NCBI GenBank assembly: GCA_002482565.1
Contig: DLGG01000015.1
Span: forward strand, 1-8,841
Length of the DNA stretch: 8,841 nt
Direction: 5' to 3'
Source: Solidesulfovibrio magneticus
GTDB taxonomy: Bacteria; Desulfobacterota; Desulfovibrionia; Desulfovibrionales; Desulfovibrionaceae
The translations under genes and the position numbers were made by a program. The notes under the pieces are model-generated. The model saw nothing but the letters and a program-made list of their open reading frames with translations, did no database searches and was not told where the DNA came from. Numbering within the stretch: position 1 is the stretch's first letter; every line of letters starts with the position of its first letter. This document shows positions 1 to 6,728 of this stretch, in pieces.

Positions 1-54
1 AAAAAGGGGTTTCCTCCCCCCACATTCCTCCCTTCCACCCCGCAAGGAGCTTCC

Positions 55-1560
55 ATGCTGCGCAGAGCCAGCGGCGTGCTCATGCACGTCACCTCGCTTC
101 CCTCCCGCTTCGGCATCGGCGATTTCGGCCCCGGCGCGCGGCGCTTCGCCCGGTTCTTGCGCCAGGCGTCGCAGTCCTATTGGCAGATCCTGCCTCTGTC
201 GCCGACGTCGACCTTTATCGGCAACTCGCCCTACAGCAGCGACTCGGCCTTTGCCGTAAGTCCGTTGCTCATAAGCCCCGAGGCCATGGTCGAGGACGGC
301 TGGCTGGACGCGGCGGCCATCGAGGCGGCCGTGGTGGAAGGCGATCCGGCCGTGGCGGATTTCGAGCAGGCCCAAGCCAAAAAAGAAGCGCTTTTTCGCG
401 CGGCCTTCGCCGCTGGCCGCCAGCGGCTGGCCGGTGACCCCGATTATACGGTTTTTTGCCGCGAGACGGCCGGCTGGCTGGACGATTACGCCCTGTTCCG
501 GGCGGCCAAGCGCGAGCAGCACGAGGCCGGGTTTGCCTCATGGCCGGCCGGGCTGCGCGACCGCGATCCGGCTGCCTTGGACGCGCTCAAGATCCGCATG
601 GCCGAGGAGATCGAATACACGCGGTTCGTGCAATACTTGGCCCACGGCCAATGGAAGGCCCTGCGGACGCAGCTGCGCCAGTCCGACATCCAGGTCATCG
701 GCGACATGCCCATCTACGTCACCGAGGACAGCGCCGACGTCTGGGCCAACCCGGGCCTGTTCAAGCTCGGGCCGGACAAACGGCCGATCTGGGTGGCCGG
801 AGTGCCGCCGGACTATTTCAGCGCAACCGGCCAGCGCTGGGGCAATCCGGTCTACGACTGGCCGGCCCACGAGGCCGAGGGCTTCGCCTGGTGGCTACGG
901 CGCATGGAACGGACGCTGGCCCTCTACGACATCGTGCGCCTGGACCATTTCCGGGGCTTCGAGGCCTACTGGGAAATCGCGGCCAGCGAAAAAACGGCCG
1001 TCAACGGCACCTGGGTCAAGGCTCCGGGACACGCCCTCTTCAAGACGCTTACCCGACGCTTCCCGGCCCTGCCCATCATCGCCGAGGATTTGGGCGTCAT
1101 CACCGCCGAAGTGCGCGAACTCATGGCCGCTTTCAACTTCCCCGGCATGCGCGTGCTCCAGTTCGCCTTCGGCCCGGGCATCGCCGAGAACCGCGACGCG
1201 CCCCACAACTACGAACACAACCATGTGGCCTACACCGGCACCCACGACAACAACACCACCCTGGGCTGGGCGCGCAGCGAATCCGGCGGCGAAGCCTTGG
1301 AAGCGCTCTACGCCTACCTCGGCCGGCGCGTGCCCCACGAAGAGGTTCCCTGGGAGCTGCTGCGCCTGATCATGCAAAGCGCCGCCTCCAAGGTCATCGC
1401 GCCCATGCAGGACATCCTGTGCCTGGGCGAAGGCGCGCGCATGAACATGCCGTCCGTGGCCAAGGGCAACTGGTCTTGGCGCGCCGTGGACGACCACTTC
1501 GACGCGGCCCTGGCCGCGCGCTTGCGGGGGATGACCGAGATATTTGGTCGGAATCATTAA
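55..1560 (+). CDS. malQ: 4-alpha-glucanotransferase (amylomaltase, GH77)
   Basis: Cytoplasmic glycoside hydrolase family 77 enzyme that moves alpha-1,4-glucan segments between maltodextrin chains, in maltose/glycogen metabolism. The 501 residues match the usual length of the short bacterial (Thermus-like) form and cover the whole family. Visible motifs are the N-terminal SGVLMHVTSLPS, NSPYSS near residues 57-62, and GDMPIYV near 216-222. The three catalytic acids sit in RLDHFRG (Asp297, nucleophile), IIAEDLG (Glu344, acid/base) and THDNN (Asp398, transition-state stabiliser). The C-terminal RMNMPSVAKGNWSWR block is also typical. The ATG is set by AAGGAG at 44-49, five bases upstream. Only 54 bp of upstream sequence is present, so its promoter and any upstream operon partner cannot be seen. 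A hairpin repeat begins 20 bp after the stop. The identification is firm; the physiological substrate (glycogen or imported maltodextrin) is not shown. Confidence 0.97.
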   Translation: MLRRASGVLMHVTSLPSRFGIGDFGPGARRFARFLRQASQSYWQILPLSPTSTFIGNSPYSSDSAFAVSPLLISPEAMVEDGWLDAAAIEAAVVEGDPAVADFEQAQAKKEALFRAAFAAGRQRLAGDPDYTVFCRETAGWLDDYALFRAAKREQHEAGFASWPAGLRDRDPAALDALKIRMAEEIEYTRFVQYLAHGQWKALRTQLRQSDIQVIGDMPIYVTEDSADVWANPGLFKLGPDKRPIWVAGVPPDYFSATGQRWGNPVYDWPAHEAEGFAWWLRRMERTLALYDIVRLDHFRGFEAYWEIAASEKTAVNGTWVKAPGHALFKTLTRRFPALPIIAEDLGVITAEVRELMAAFNFPGMRVLQFAFGPGIAENRDAPHNYEHNHVAYTGTHDNNTTLGWARSESGGEALEALYAYLGRRVPHEEVPWELLRLIMQSAASKVIAPMQDILCLGEGARMNMPSVAKGNWSWRAVDDHFDAALAARLRGMTEIFGRNH

Positions 1561-1580
1561 GAGAACAAGAGAAGTAAAGA

Positions 1581-1622
1581 GAAGATGCCTCCGGCGGCCG
1601 GGGGCCTTAGGCCCCCGGACCC
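1581..1622 (+). repeat. Hairpin repeat, copy 1 (after malQ)
   Basis: A left box GAAGATGCCTCCGGCGG (1581-1597) is followed by a perfect 9-bp stem, CCGGGGGCC (1598-1606) and GGCCCCCGG (1610-1618), with loop TTA, and then by ACCCCC. The left box and the first five stem bases are identical to copy 2 after rdgB. The rest of the stem differs between copies but is self-complementary in each. It lies 20 bp past the malQ stop, after a tract with 22 of 24 purines (1561-1584). The position suggests a transcript 3' end or mRNA-stabilising hairpin. There is no T-run after the stem, so it is not a textbook intrinsic terminator. The repeat and hairpin are seen directly; the role is inferred. Confidence 0.85.
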
Positions 1623-1684
1623 CCAACCGGGTTTCAAGGGCCGGCGGCGTTACGGGGCGAACCGTTTACGGACGGGAGGCTGGC

Positions 1685-1933
1685 ATGACGAAATCCTATC
1701 TGCTCTTCAAATGCGGGGCGACGGGGCGCACGCCGCTGGCGACGTTCACCGCCGACAACGTGGACGAGGCCCGGGAAGCGCCCACCTGGCTTAGGCGCAA
1801 GCACCCGGACATGGCCGCGTTGCGTCTGGCCGAGGGCGAATTTTTCGAGATCATCGAAAAAGACGTCTGCGACCCGGCCGATTGGGACGCGGCCGTGGCG
1901 GCCATGGCCGCGCCCCAGTCGGTCGGCGGGTAA
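1685..1933 (+). CDS. Small protein of unknown function (82 aa)
   Basis: I do not recognise a family. The 82-residue product is acidic overall, with no signal peptide, membrane segment or CxxC metal motif; its only cysteines are Cys10 and Cys62. It begins MTKSYLLFKCGATG, has a charged middle (WLRRKHPD, then EGEFFEIIEKD) and an alanine-rich end. The pattern would suit a small mixed alpha/beta cytoplasmic protein, but that is a guess. The ATG is chosen because GGGAGG (1674-1679) lies five bases upstream. The frame stays open back to 1544, but that extension crosses the hairpin repeat and has low-complexity Arg/Gly/Pro composition. The gene lies 62 bp past the repeat after malQ and ends 9 bp before the stop of the convergent peptidase gene. 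The strong ribosome-binding site and coding-like composition favour a real gene. Confidence 0.72.
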   Translation: MTKSYLLFKCGATGRTPLATFTADNVDEAREAPTWLRRKHPDMAALRLAEGEFFEIIEKDVCDPADWDAAVAAMAAPQSVGG

Positions 1934-1942
1934 TCCGTAGTC

Positions 1943-2818
1943 CTAAACGAGGAACGCCGCGACGGCTTCCAGATAGCGCGCCGGCTGCTCCAGGTGGTGG
2001 CTGTGGCTGGCGTCCTCGATGACGGTGAGCCGCGCGCCCGGGATGCGGGCGGCGAAGTCCGCCGTGGTCTCGGGCGTGGCTTCGTCATAGCGGCCGCAGG
2101 TCAATAGCGTCGGCACGGTGATCGTCCCCAGCTCCGGCCTGGCGTCGTAGCCGGCCAGGGTTCCGGTCAGGGTGAATTCGCTGGGCCCCCACATGTGCAG
2201 GTAGCAGGGCAGCCCCAGGCCCTCGATGGCGCGCCTGAGGCAGGCCGGCCAGGGATCAAGGCGGCAGACGTGTTTGGCGTAAAACGCGCCCACAGCCGCC
2301 TGATAGGCGGCGCTGTCGAAATCGCCGGCCGCTTCGGCGGCGGCCACGGCGTCCTGCACCGCTTGGGGCATGGCGGCCAGATGCGCCCGTTGGTCGGCGG
2401 CGAACCGGTCGGCGCTCAGGCACGGCCCGGAGAGCACCAGTCGTTCGACGCCTTCCTGGCCGCGCCGCAGCAGATATTCCACGCCGAGCAGCGCGCCAAA
2501 GGATTGGCCAAGAAGCGCCAGACGCGACAGGCCCAAGGCCCGGCGTACGGCGTCGAGTTCTTCCACGAAACGCGGCAGGGCAAAAAGCGACAGCTCGTCT
2601 GGCCGGTCGGAGCGGCCGCAGCCGAGCTGGTCGTAGAAGACCACTGGCCGGGCGTTGGCCAGGGCTTCCAGAGGCTCCAGGTAGTCGTGGGGCAGGCCCG
2701 GGCCGCCGTGGACGACAAGAAGCGGCGTGCCGGGCGCGTCCTGGCCGACGATGCGGTAGAACACCCGGCCGCCGGGCACGTCGATCCACCCCTCGGAAAC
2801 ACGGTCTTGGGTCGGCAT
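1943..2818 (-). CDS. pip: Proline iminopeptidase-type alpha/beta hydrolase
   Basis: Serine peptidase of the alpha/beta-hydrolase fold (MEROPS S33, archaeal F1/Bacillus coagulans-type proline iminopeptidase), expected to remove N-terminal proline or other residues from short peptides in the cytoplasm. The 291 residues match the family. HGGPG at residues 37-41 forms the oxyanion hole, GQSFG at 104-108 carries nucleophile Ser106, GRYDE at 242-246 gives Asp245, and DASH at 269-272 gives His272. Glu214 (in GPSEFTLTG) and Glu246 match the two glutamates that hold the substrate amino group in the Thermoplasma F1 enzyme, at a constant offset of one residue as I recall its numbering. The ATG at 2818 has GGAGG (2825-2829) six bases upstream. 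The open frame extends to 3097, but into the FAH-family gene. It lies 124 bp downstream of that gene on the same strand, so co-transcription is likely. Family is firm; exact substrate preference is less so. Confidence 0.92.
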   Translation of the reverse strand: MPTQDRVSEGWIDVPGGRVFYRIVGQDAPGTPLLVVHGGPGLPHDYLEPLEALANARPVVFYDQLGCGRSDRPDELSLFALPRFVEELDAVRRALGLSRLALLGQSFGALLGVEYLLRRGQEGVERLVLSGPCLSADRFAADQRAHLAAMPQAVQDAVAAAEAAGDFDSAAYQAAVGAFYAKHVCRLDPWPACLRRAIEGLGLPCYLHMWGPSEFTLTGTLAGYDARPELGTITVPTLLTCGRYDEATPETTADFAARIPGARLTVIEDASHSHHLEQPARYLEAVAAFLV

Positions 2819-2891
2819 CAAAAGCCTCCATGCAAAAGCATCGCACTTCCACCGACGCCATCCGGCCGTCGTCGTTGCCCAAATGGTCGGA

Positions 2892-2918
2892 CCTGGGAGC
2901 GTTCGGCCCGGTCCCAGG
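2892..2918 (-). repeat. Inverted repeat between FAH-family gene and pip
   Basis: A perfect 7-bp inverted repeat, CCTGGGA (2892-2898) and TCCCAGG (2912-2918), with a 13-base GC-rich loop, lies 25 bp past the FAH-family stop and 73 bp before the pip start. It could fold in the intergenic mRNA as an attenuating or processing hairpin. No T-run follows on the minus strand, so a strong terminator is unlikely. At this GC content a chance 7-bp repeat is quite possible. Confidence 0.3.
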
Positions 2919-2942
2919 CCGCCCCGCCCTTCTGGCCGTTTC

Positions 2943-3818
2943 CTACTCGCCGAGGGCGTCGGCCACGGGATTGCGCAGCACGCCGTAGCTTTCCAGTTCA
3001 ATCTCGCAGACGTCGCCGGGCTTGAGGTAGCATGGCGGTTTGCGGGCAAAACCCACGCCCGACGGGGTGCCGGTGACGATGACGTCGCCGGGCACAAGCG
3101 TCATGGCCTCGGACAAGGCGGCAATAAGCGCCGGCACGGGAAACAACATGTCCGAGGTGGCGGCTTCCTGGACCAGTTCACCGTTGACGCGGGTGCACAA
3201 AAGCAGGCCGTTGGCTCCAGGCGGCAGTTCATCAGGCGTGCACAGTTCCGGGCCGAACGCGCCGGTAGCATCGAAATTTTTGCCGAGAAACCACTGGGAG
3301 GTGCGGAACTGGTAGTCGCGCACGGAACCTTCGTTAAAAAGCGCATAGCCGCCCACATGGGCCAGAGCTTGGCTTTTGGGGATCAGGCGGCCGGGCTTGC
3401 CGATGATGACGGCCAGTTCGCCCTCGAAATCGAGTTTGGTCGAAACCGCCGGCCGCAGAAGCGGCTCGTCGTGGGCGACCAGGGTCGAGGCCAGGCGGGC
3501 GAAAAAGGTCGGGTGATCAGGCAGGTTACGGGGGCTTATTTCCACGGCGTGGTCCACGTAATTGAGGCCTACGCAGACGATCTTGCCGGGACGTGGCACG
3601 ACGGGCAGCAATTTGGCCGACGAAAAGCGCATTTGGGCCGACGAAGGCGCATTTTCAACGGCCGTCCGTACAGCGTCGAACGCGTCTTGGCCGCCGGCCA
3701 GGAAGGCGATCATGTCGCGCGGGAGGCTGTCGTCCACCTGGGAAAGGTCGATGAGCACGTCGCCCAGGCGTACGCCCAGGCGAGGTCCGTCGTTTTGGGC
3801 GAAGGAAACGAGACGCAT
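2943..3818 (-). CDS. Fumarylacetoacetate hydrolase (FAH) family protein
   Basis: Cytoplasmic metal-dependent enzyme of the FAH superfamily. Members hydrolyse or decarboxylate acylpyruvates and related 2-oxo acids (FAHD1/YcgM-like), or hydrate or isomerise catechol-pathway intermediates. The product has 291 residues: a short N-terminal domain (1-70) and the C-terminal FAH core. Core motifs are VGLNYVDHAVE near 83-93, DFEGELAVIIGK at 130-141 supplying metal ligands Glu132 and Glu134, NEGSVRDYQ at 162-170 supplying Asp168, GKNFDATGAFGP at 179-190, and TGTPSGVGF at 249-257. The ATG at 3818 has AAGGAG (3824-3829) five bases upstream. A GTG two codons earlier overlaps that site and is rejected. A likely promoter lies just upstream, and pip follows on the same strand. 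No catabolic cluster surrounds it, so the substrate cannot be given. It is probably not true fumarylacetoacetase, which is much longer (about 420 residues). Confidence 0.93.
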   Translation of the reverse strand: MRLVSFAQNDGPRLGVRLGDVLIDLSQVDDSLPRDMIAFLAGGQDAFDAVRTAVENAPSSAQMRFSSAKLLPVVPRPGKIVCVGLNYVDHAVEISPRNLPDHPTFFARLASTLVAHDEPLLRPAVSTKLDFEGELAVIIGKPGRLIPKSQALAHVGGYALFNEGSVRDYQFRTSQWFLGKNFDATGAFGPELCTPDELPPGANGLLLCTRVNGELVQEAATSDMLFPVPALIAALSEAMTLVPGDVIVTGTPSGVGFARKPPCYLKPGDVCEIELESYGVLRNPVADALGE

Positions 3819-3823
3819 GGGCA

Positions 3824-3829
3824 CTCCTT
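3824..3829 (-). promoter_or_regulatory. Shine-Dalgarno site fixing the FAH-family start
   Basis: Minus-strand AAGGAG sits five bases before the ATG at 3818. The alternative GTG (3824-3822) overlaps the last base of this motif and cannot use it, so the ATG is the start. Confidence 0.8.
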
Positions 3830-3845
3830 GGTTGCTACGACGACA

Positions 3846-3875
3846 ACCCTAGGAGCACAGGCGCTTTATCGTCAA
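3846..3875 (-). promoter_or_regulatory. Putative sigma-70 promoter for the FAH-pip unit
   Basis: On the minus strand TTGACG (3875-3870, five of six consensus) is followed after 18 bases by TAGGGT (3851-3846, three of six). Transcription would start near 3839, giving a leader of about 20 nt before the FAH-family ATG. The -35 is good and the -10 poor. The 157-bp gap after sppA makes a separate promoter plausible. Confidence 0.35.
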
Positions 3876-3944
3876 GACGCCAAAGCGCAGCGGCCATGAC
3901 GGTTTTCTCATGCACGTGAGGAAGCAAAGGCAGGACGAAGGGAA

Positions 3945-3968
3945 ACCGAAGGCGGCAGGACCGCCGGT
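3945..3968 (-). terminator. Possible weak terminator hairpin after sppA
   Basis: Starting 7 bp past the sppA stop, the minus strand can pair ACCG with CGGT and GCGG with CCGC around a five-base loop, with a 3-base bulge on the 3' side. The stem is followed by a short pyrimidine run (TTTCCCTTC). The bulge and the lack of a full U-tract make this a weak candidate, but the site fits the end of the rpsA-sppA transcript. Confidence 0.3.
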
Positions 3969-3975
3969 GCGGGAA

Positions 3976-4914
3976 TCAACGAAGTTCGGGCAGGCTCTGA
4001 CGGCCTTCCAGGGCGTCGGCCAGGGCGGCAAGCGCGGCCGCGCCGCGCGGATCGACCAGGGGCAGGGAGGAGGACAGTTTCTCGAAGAAACTGTTCTTTT
4101 TCTTGGGCCCCTTGAAAAGCGGCACGTCGCCCTTGAGGCCAAGCTCTTTTTTGAGGTAGCCCACGGCCTCTTCCTGGCCGCCGAGTTCGTCCACAAGGCC
4201 GATGGCCTGGGCGCGCGCGCCGGTCATGGCCCGGCCGTCGGCGATAAGCGCCACGGCTTCGGGCGTAAGCTTGCGCTCCTTGGCCACGTCGCCGCTGAAC
4301 TGGGCGTTGAGGTCGTTAATGAGCCCTTCAAGGTAGGCGCGCTGCTCGTCGGAGAGCTGCTTGAAGGGGCTGCCGGCGTCCTTGAGCTTGCCGGTGGTGA
4401 GCGAATCCATGCTCAACCCAAGCTTTTGCATGAGCTCCCGGGCGTTGGCCAGCTGGGTGATGACGCCGATGCTGCCGGTGATGGAGCCGGGGTTGGAAAA
4501 GATGCGGTCGGCTGCGCAGGCGGCGTAATACCCGCCCGAGGCGGCCACGGCGGAAAAGGAGGCCACGACAGGCTTTTTGGCCCGCAGCCGTTTGACGGCC
4601 ATGTACATTTCCTGGGACGGCCCAAAAGCGCCGCCAGGGGAATTGACCCGGAGGATGACGCCCTTGACGGTGTCGTCCTCGCGCAGTTTGCGGATAAAGG
4701 CCACGACCTCCTCGGCGTCGTTTATCGGGCCTTCGACGCGCACCACGCCGATGCGGGCCTCGGCCAGCCCAAGCAGGGATTCGCCCTCCTCGTCATGGCC
4801 GAAAACGCCAAACGCGGCCGCGATCCCGAAAACCAGGATCACGGCCGCGACGGCAATCAGGCATCCGAACAGGGCCGGACGTCTGACAGAGAGCGGTTGA
4901 TTAGCGCTGGGCAT
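3976..4914 (-). CDS. sppA: Signal peptide peptidase SppA (36K type)
   Basis: Membrane-anchored serine protease (MEROPS S49) that degrades signal peptides left in the cytoplasmic membrane after signal-peptidase cleavage. The 312 residues match the short single-domain form, about half the E. coli enzyme. One N-terminal membrane segment (about residues 14-38) follows an arginine pair at 11-12, so the catalytic part should face outward. ILRVNSPGGAFGPSQE (87-102) is the S49 oxyanion/strand motif. ASGGYY (125-130) carries nucleophile Ser126. Lys178 in TTGKLKD is the general base: the 52-residue spacing equals the Ser147-Lys199 pair I recall for Bacillus subtilis SppA. The ATG overlaps the last 14 bases of rpsA, with GGAAGAGG immediately upstream inside rpsA, which suggests translational coupling. 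The family is clear. Confidence 0.95.
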   Translation of the reverse strand: MPSANQPLSVRRPALFGCLIAVAAVILVFGIAAAFGVFGHDEEGESLLGLAEARIGVVRVEGPINDAEEVVAFIRKLREDDTVKGVILRVNSPGGAFGPSQEMYMAVKRLRAKKPVVASFSAVAASGGYYAACAADRIFSNPGSITGSIGVITQLANARELMQKLGLSMDSLTTGKLKDAGSPFKQLSDEQRAYLEGLINDLNAQFSGDVAKERKLTPEAVALIADGRAMTGARAQAIGLVDELGGQEEAVGYLKKELGLKGDVPLFKGPKKKNSFFEKLSSSLPLVDPRGAAALAALADALEGRQSLPELR

Positions 4915-6631
4915 CCTCTTCCAGTTTCTGGCGCAGGAGCTCGCCCAGATTGCTTCCAGTGTCGGAAGGACCGGCGGTGCGGAATTCCTTGGCCTTTTTC
5001 TTGTCCTCTTCGTCCTTGATGGACTTGATGGACAGGCCCAGGCGGCGCTCGTCGGCGGAGACGTGGATGACCTTGGCTTCGATCTCGTCGCCTTCCTTGT
5101 AGATCTCGGCAGGCGTCTTGACCTTCTTGCGGCTGATCTCGGAGACGTGGACCAGGCCTTCGATGCCTTCTTCCACTTCCACGAACAGGCCGAAGTCGGT
5201 GATGTTGGTCACCGTGCCCTTGACCATGGCGCCGACCGGGTAGGTGTCGGGCACGCGGGTCCAGGGATCTTCGGAGAGCTGCTTGATGCCCAGGGTGAAC
5301 TTCTCGTTCTCTTTGTCGACGGTGAGGACCTTGGCCATGACGATGTCGCCGCTCTTGAACATCTCGCCGGGGTGGCGGACCTTTTTGGTCCAGGAGATGT
5401 CGGAGACGTGGATCAGGCCGTCAATGCCGTCCTCGATGCCGATGAAGATGCCGAACTCGGTGATGTTTTTGACCGAACCCTCAAGGATGGTGCCCTCGGG
5501 GTACTTCTCGGCCACGATATCCCACGGATTCGGGCGAACCTGCTTCATGCCCAGCGAAATGCGCTTCTTGTCCGGATCAACGGACAGCACGACCACTTCG
5601 ACTTCGTCGCCGACGTGGACCATCTGGCTCGGGTGGCGCAGCTTGCGGGTCCAGGACATCTCGGAGATGTGGACCAGTCCTTCGACGCCGGGCTCCAGCT
5701 CAACAAACGCGCCGTAGTCGACCAGGTTGGTGACCTTGCCGGACATGCGGGTGTCTTCGGGGTACTTGCCGGCGATGTTTTCCCAGGGATCGGCGATGAG
5801 CTGCTTCATGCCAAGCGACACTTTCTGCTTGTCCTGGTCGAAGGAAAGAACCTTCAGTTCCAGTTCGTCGCCCAGATGCACCAGCTCTTTGGGATGCTTG
5901 ATGCGCTTCCAGGACATGTCGGTGATGTGCATGAGGCCGTCGAGGCCGCCGAGATCGACGAAGACGCCGTACTCGGTGATGTTCTTGACCCGACCGGTGA
6001 CGGTCTGGCCCTCTTCGAGGGTCTTGAGGAGGTCTTTGCGCATGGAATCCCGGCGCTCTTCCAGGAGCACGCGGCGGGAAACGATGACGTTGCTGCGGCG
6101 ACGGTTGATCTTGAGCACGCGGAATTCGAATTCCTGGCCGACCAGGGCGTCCATGTCGGGCACGGGCCGCAGATCGACATGGGAACCGGGCAGAAAGGCT
6201 TCGACGCCGCCGAGATCGACCGTGTAGCCGCCTTTGATGCGACGCACGATCTTACCGCTGATGACGTCATCTTTTTCCTGGATTTCCTCGAGCTTATCAA
6301 AAAGCTGCATCCTCTTGGCCCGCTCGCGGGACATGATGATGGTGCCTTCGGATTCGTTCTTGGAGACGACGTACACGTCGATCTGGTCGCCGACTTTGAC
6401 TTCCAGCTCGCCGAGCGCGTCCATGAATTCGCTGACGGGAATCTGGCCTTCGGACTTGAAGTTGACGTCCACCAGGACGTGCTCCTTGCCGATTCGGACC
6501 ACGACGCCCGGGGTAATGGAGCCTTCTTCCAGGTCGCCGAAATCCTCATTGAGGTAGTTTTCCAGCGCGTCTTCGAAGTTGACTTCCATATCCATGTTAG
6601 AATTGTTCTGCATTTCCTGAGTTTTGTCCAT
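4901..6631 (-). CDS. rpsA: 30S ribosomal protein S1
   Basis: Ribosomal protein S1, the RNA-binding protein of the small subunit that recruits and unwinds mRNA for initiation. The 576 residues (E. coli S1 has 557) hold six S1/OB-fold repeats at about 37-103, 121-187, 208-276, 293-363, 380-450 and 467-537. Repeats 3-6 show the canonical pattern (NITEYGVFVDL...GLMHITDMSW; DYGAFVEL...GLVHISEMSW; EFGIFIGI...GLIHVSDISW; DFGLFVEV...GLVHVSEIS). Repeats 1 and 2 are divergent, as expected for the ribosome-binding half. The tail after 540 is charged and likely disordered. The ATG at 6631 has GGAGG (6639-6643) seven bases upstream; the frame stays open to 6817 but that part runs into rimO. Codon use is strongly biased, as expected of a highly expressed gene. 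The DNA carries internal tandem similarity from the repeated domains. It lies 97 bp after rimO and overlaps sppA by 14 bp. Confidence 0.98.
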   Translation of the reverse strand: MDKTQEMQNNSNMDMEVNFEDALENYLNEDFGDLEEGSITPGVVVRIGKEHVLVDVNFKSEGQIPVSEFMDALGELEVKVGDQIDVYVVSKNESEGTIIMSRERAKRMQLFDKLEEIQEKDDVISGKIVRRIKGGYTVDLGGVEAFLPGSHVDLRPVPDMDALVGQEFEFRVLKINRRRSNVIVSRRVLLEERRDSMRKDLLKTLEEGQTVTGRVKNITEYGVFVDLGGLDGLMHITDMSWKRIKHPKELVHLGDELELKVLSFDQDKQKVSLGMKQLIADPWENIAGKYPEDTRMSGKVTNLVDYGAFVELEPGVEGLVHISEMSWTRKLRHPSQMVHVGDEVEVVVLSVDPDKKRISLGMKQVRPNPWDIVAEKYPEGTILEGSVKNITEFGIFIGIEDGIDGLIHVSDISWTKKVRHPGEMFKSGDIVMAKVLTVDKENEKFTLGIKQLSEDPWTRVPDTYPVGAMVKGTVTNITDFGLFVEVEEGIEGLVHVSEISRKKVKTPAEIYKEGDEIEAKVIHVSADERRLGLSIKSIKDEEDKKKAKEFRTAGPSDTGSNLGELLRQKLEEDAQR

Positions 6632-6673
6632 GAGTTGACCTCCAACGCGATCTATCCCTTCGAAAAGGATTTG

Positions 6674-6704
6674 TGCTAATAGCAGAAAGCCCGCGAACAC
6701 ACAA
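6674..6704 (-). promoter_or_regulatory. Putative rpsA promoter with palindrome on the -10
   Basis: On the minus strand TTGTGT (6704-6699) and TATTAG (6681-6676) are separated by exactly 17 bases, and TGC just before the -10 gives an extended -10. An 11-bp perfect palindrome, TGCTA-A-TAGCA (6674-6684), covers the whole -10. Transcription would begin near 6669, leaving about 38 nt of leader before the rpsA ATG. The -35 matches consensus at only three of six bases, so this is a plausible but unproven promoter that would let rpsA be expressed above the level of rimO. Confidence 0.4.
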
Positions 6705-6707
6705 CCC

Positions 6708-6723
6708 AAAAGGGCGCCGCCCT
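6708..6723 (-). terminator. Short GC hairpin with T-run after rimO
   Basis: Starting 5 bp past the rimO stop, the minus strand reads AGGGC-GGC-GCCCT and then TTT. The stem is only 5 bp with a 3-base loop and the T-run is short, so it would be at best a partial terminator. It lies directly upstream of the putative rpsA promoter, as expected if rimO and rpsA are partly uncoupled. Confidence 0.35.
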
Positions 6724-6728
6724 CCGGC

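Noticed and set aside
1..20. Possible minus-strand terminator (GGGG, loop, CCCC, then TTTTT)
   Set aside because: The stem is only 4 bp, no minus-strand gene would feed it inside the window, and the window edge cuts its context.
1585..1794. Small frame starting at the ATG inside the hairpin repeat (MPPAAGG...)
   Set aside because: The start lies in the repeat left box, the frame crosses the hairpin and then the small gene in another phase, and a similar peptide start arises from copy 2, so it is an artefact of the repeat.
2195..3025. Long + strand frame opposite pip and the end of the FAH-family gene
   Set aside because: It spans two well-supported minus-strand genes and the product has no recognisable motif.
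3909..3926. CTCA...TGAG inverted repeat in the sppA-FAH gap
   Set aside because: The arms are only 4 bp with no inner pairing, as expected by chance.
5063..6679. A 538-codon open frame on the + strand, antisense to rpsA
   Set aside because: Its product is a repetitive His/Asp/Val-rich string that mirrors the S1 domain repeats, it has no family motif, and such frames are expected opposite biased GC-rich codons.
6711..6728. Third, degenerate copy of the hairpin repeat after rimO
   Set aside because: It shares only short GC-rich words with the two true copies, and the left box is absent in either orientation.
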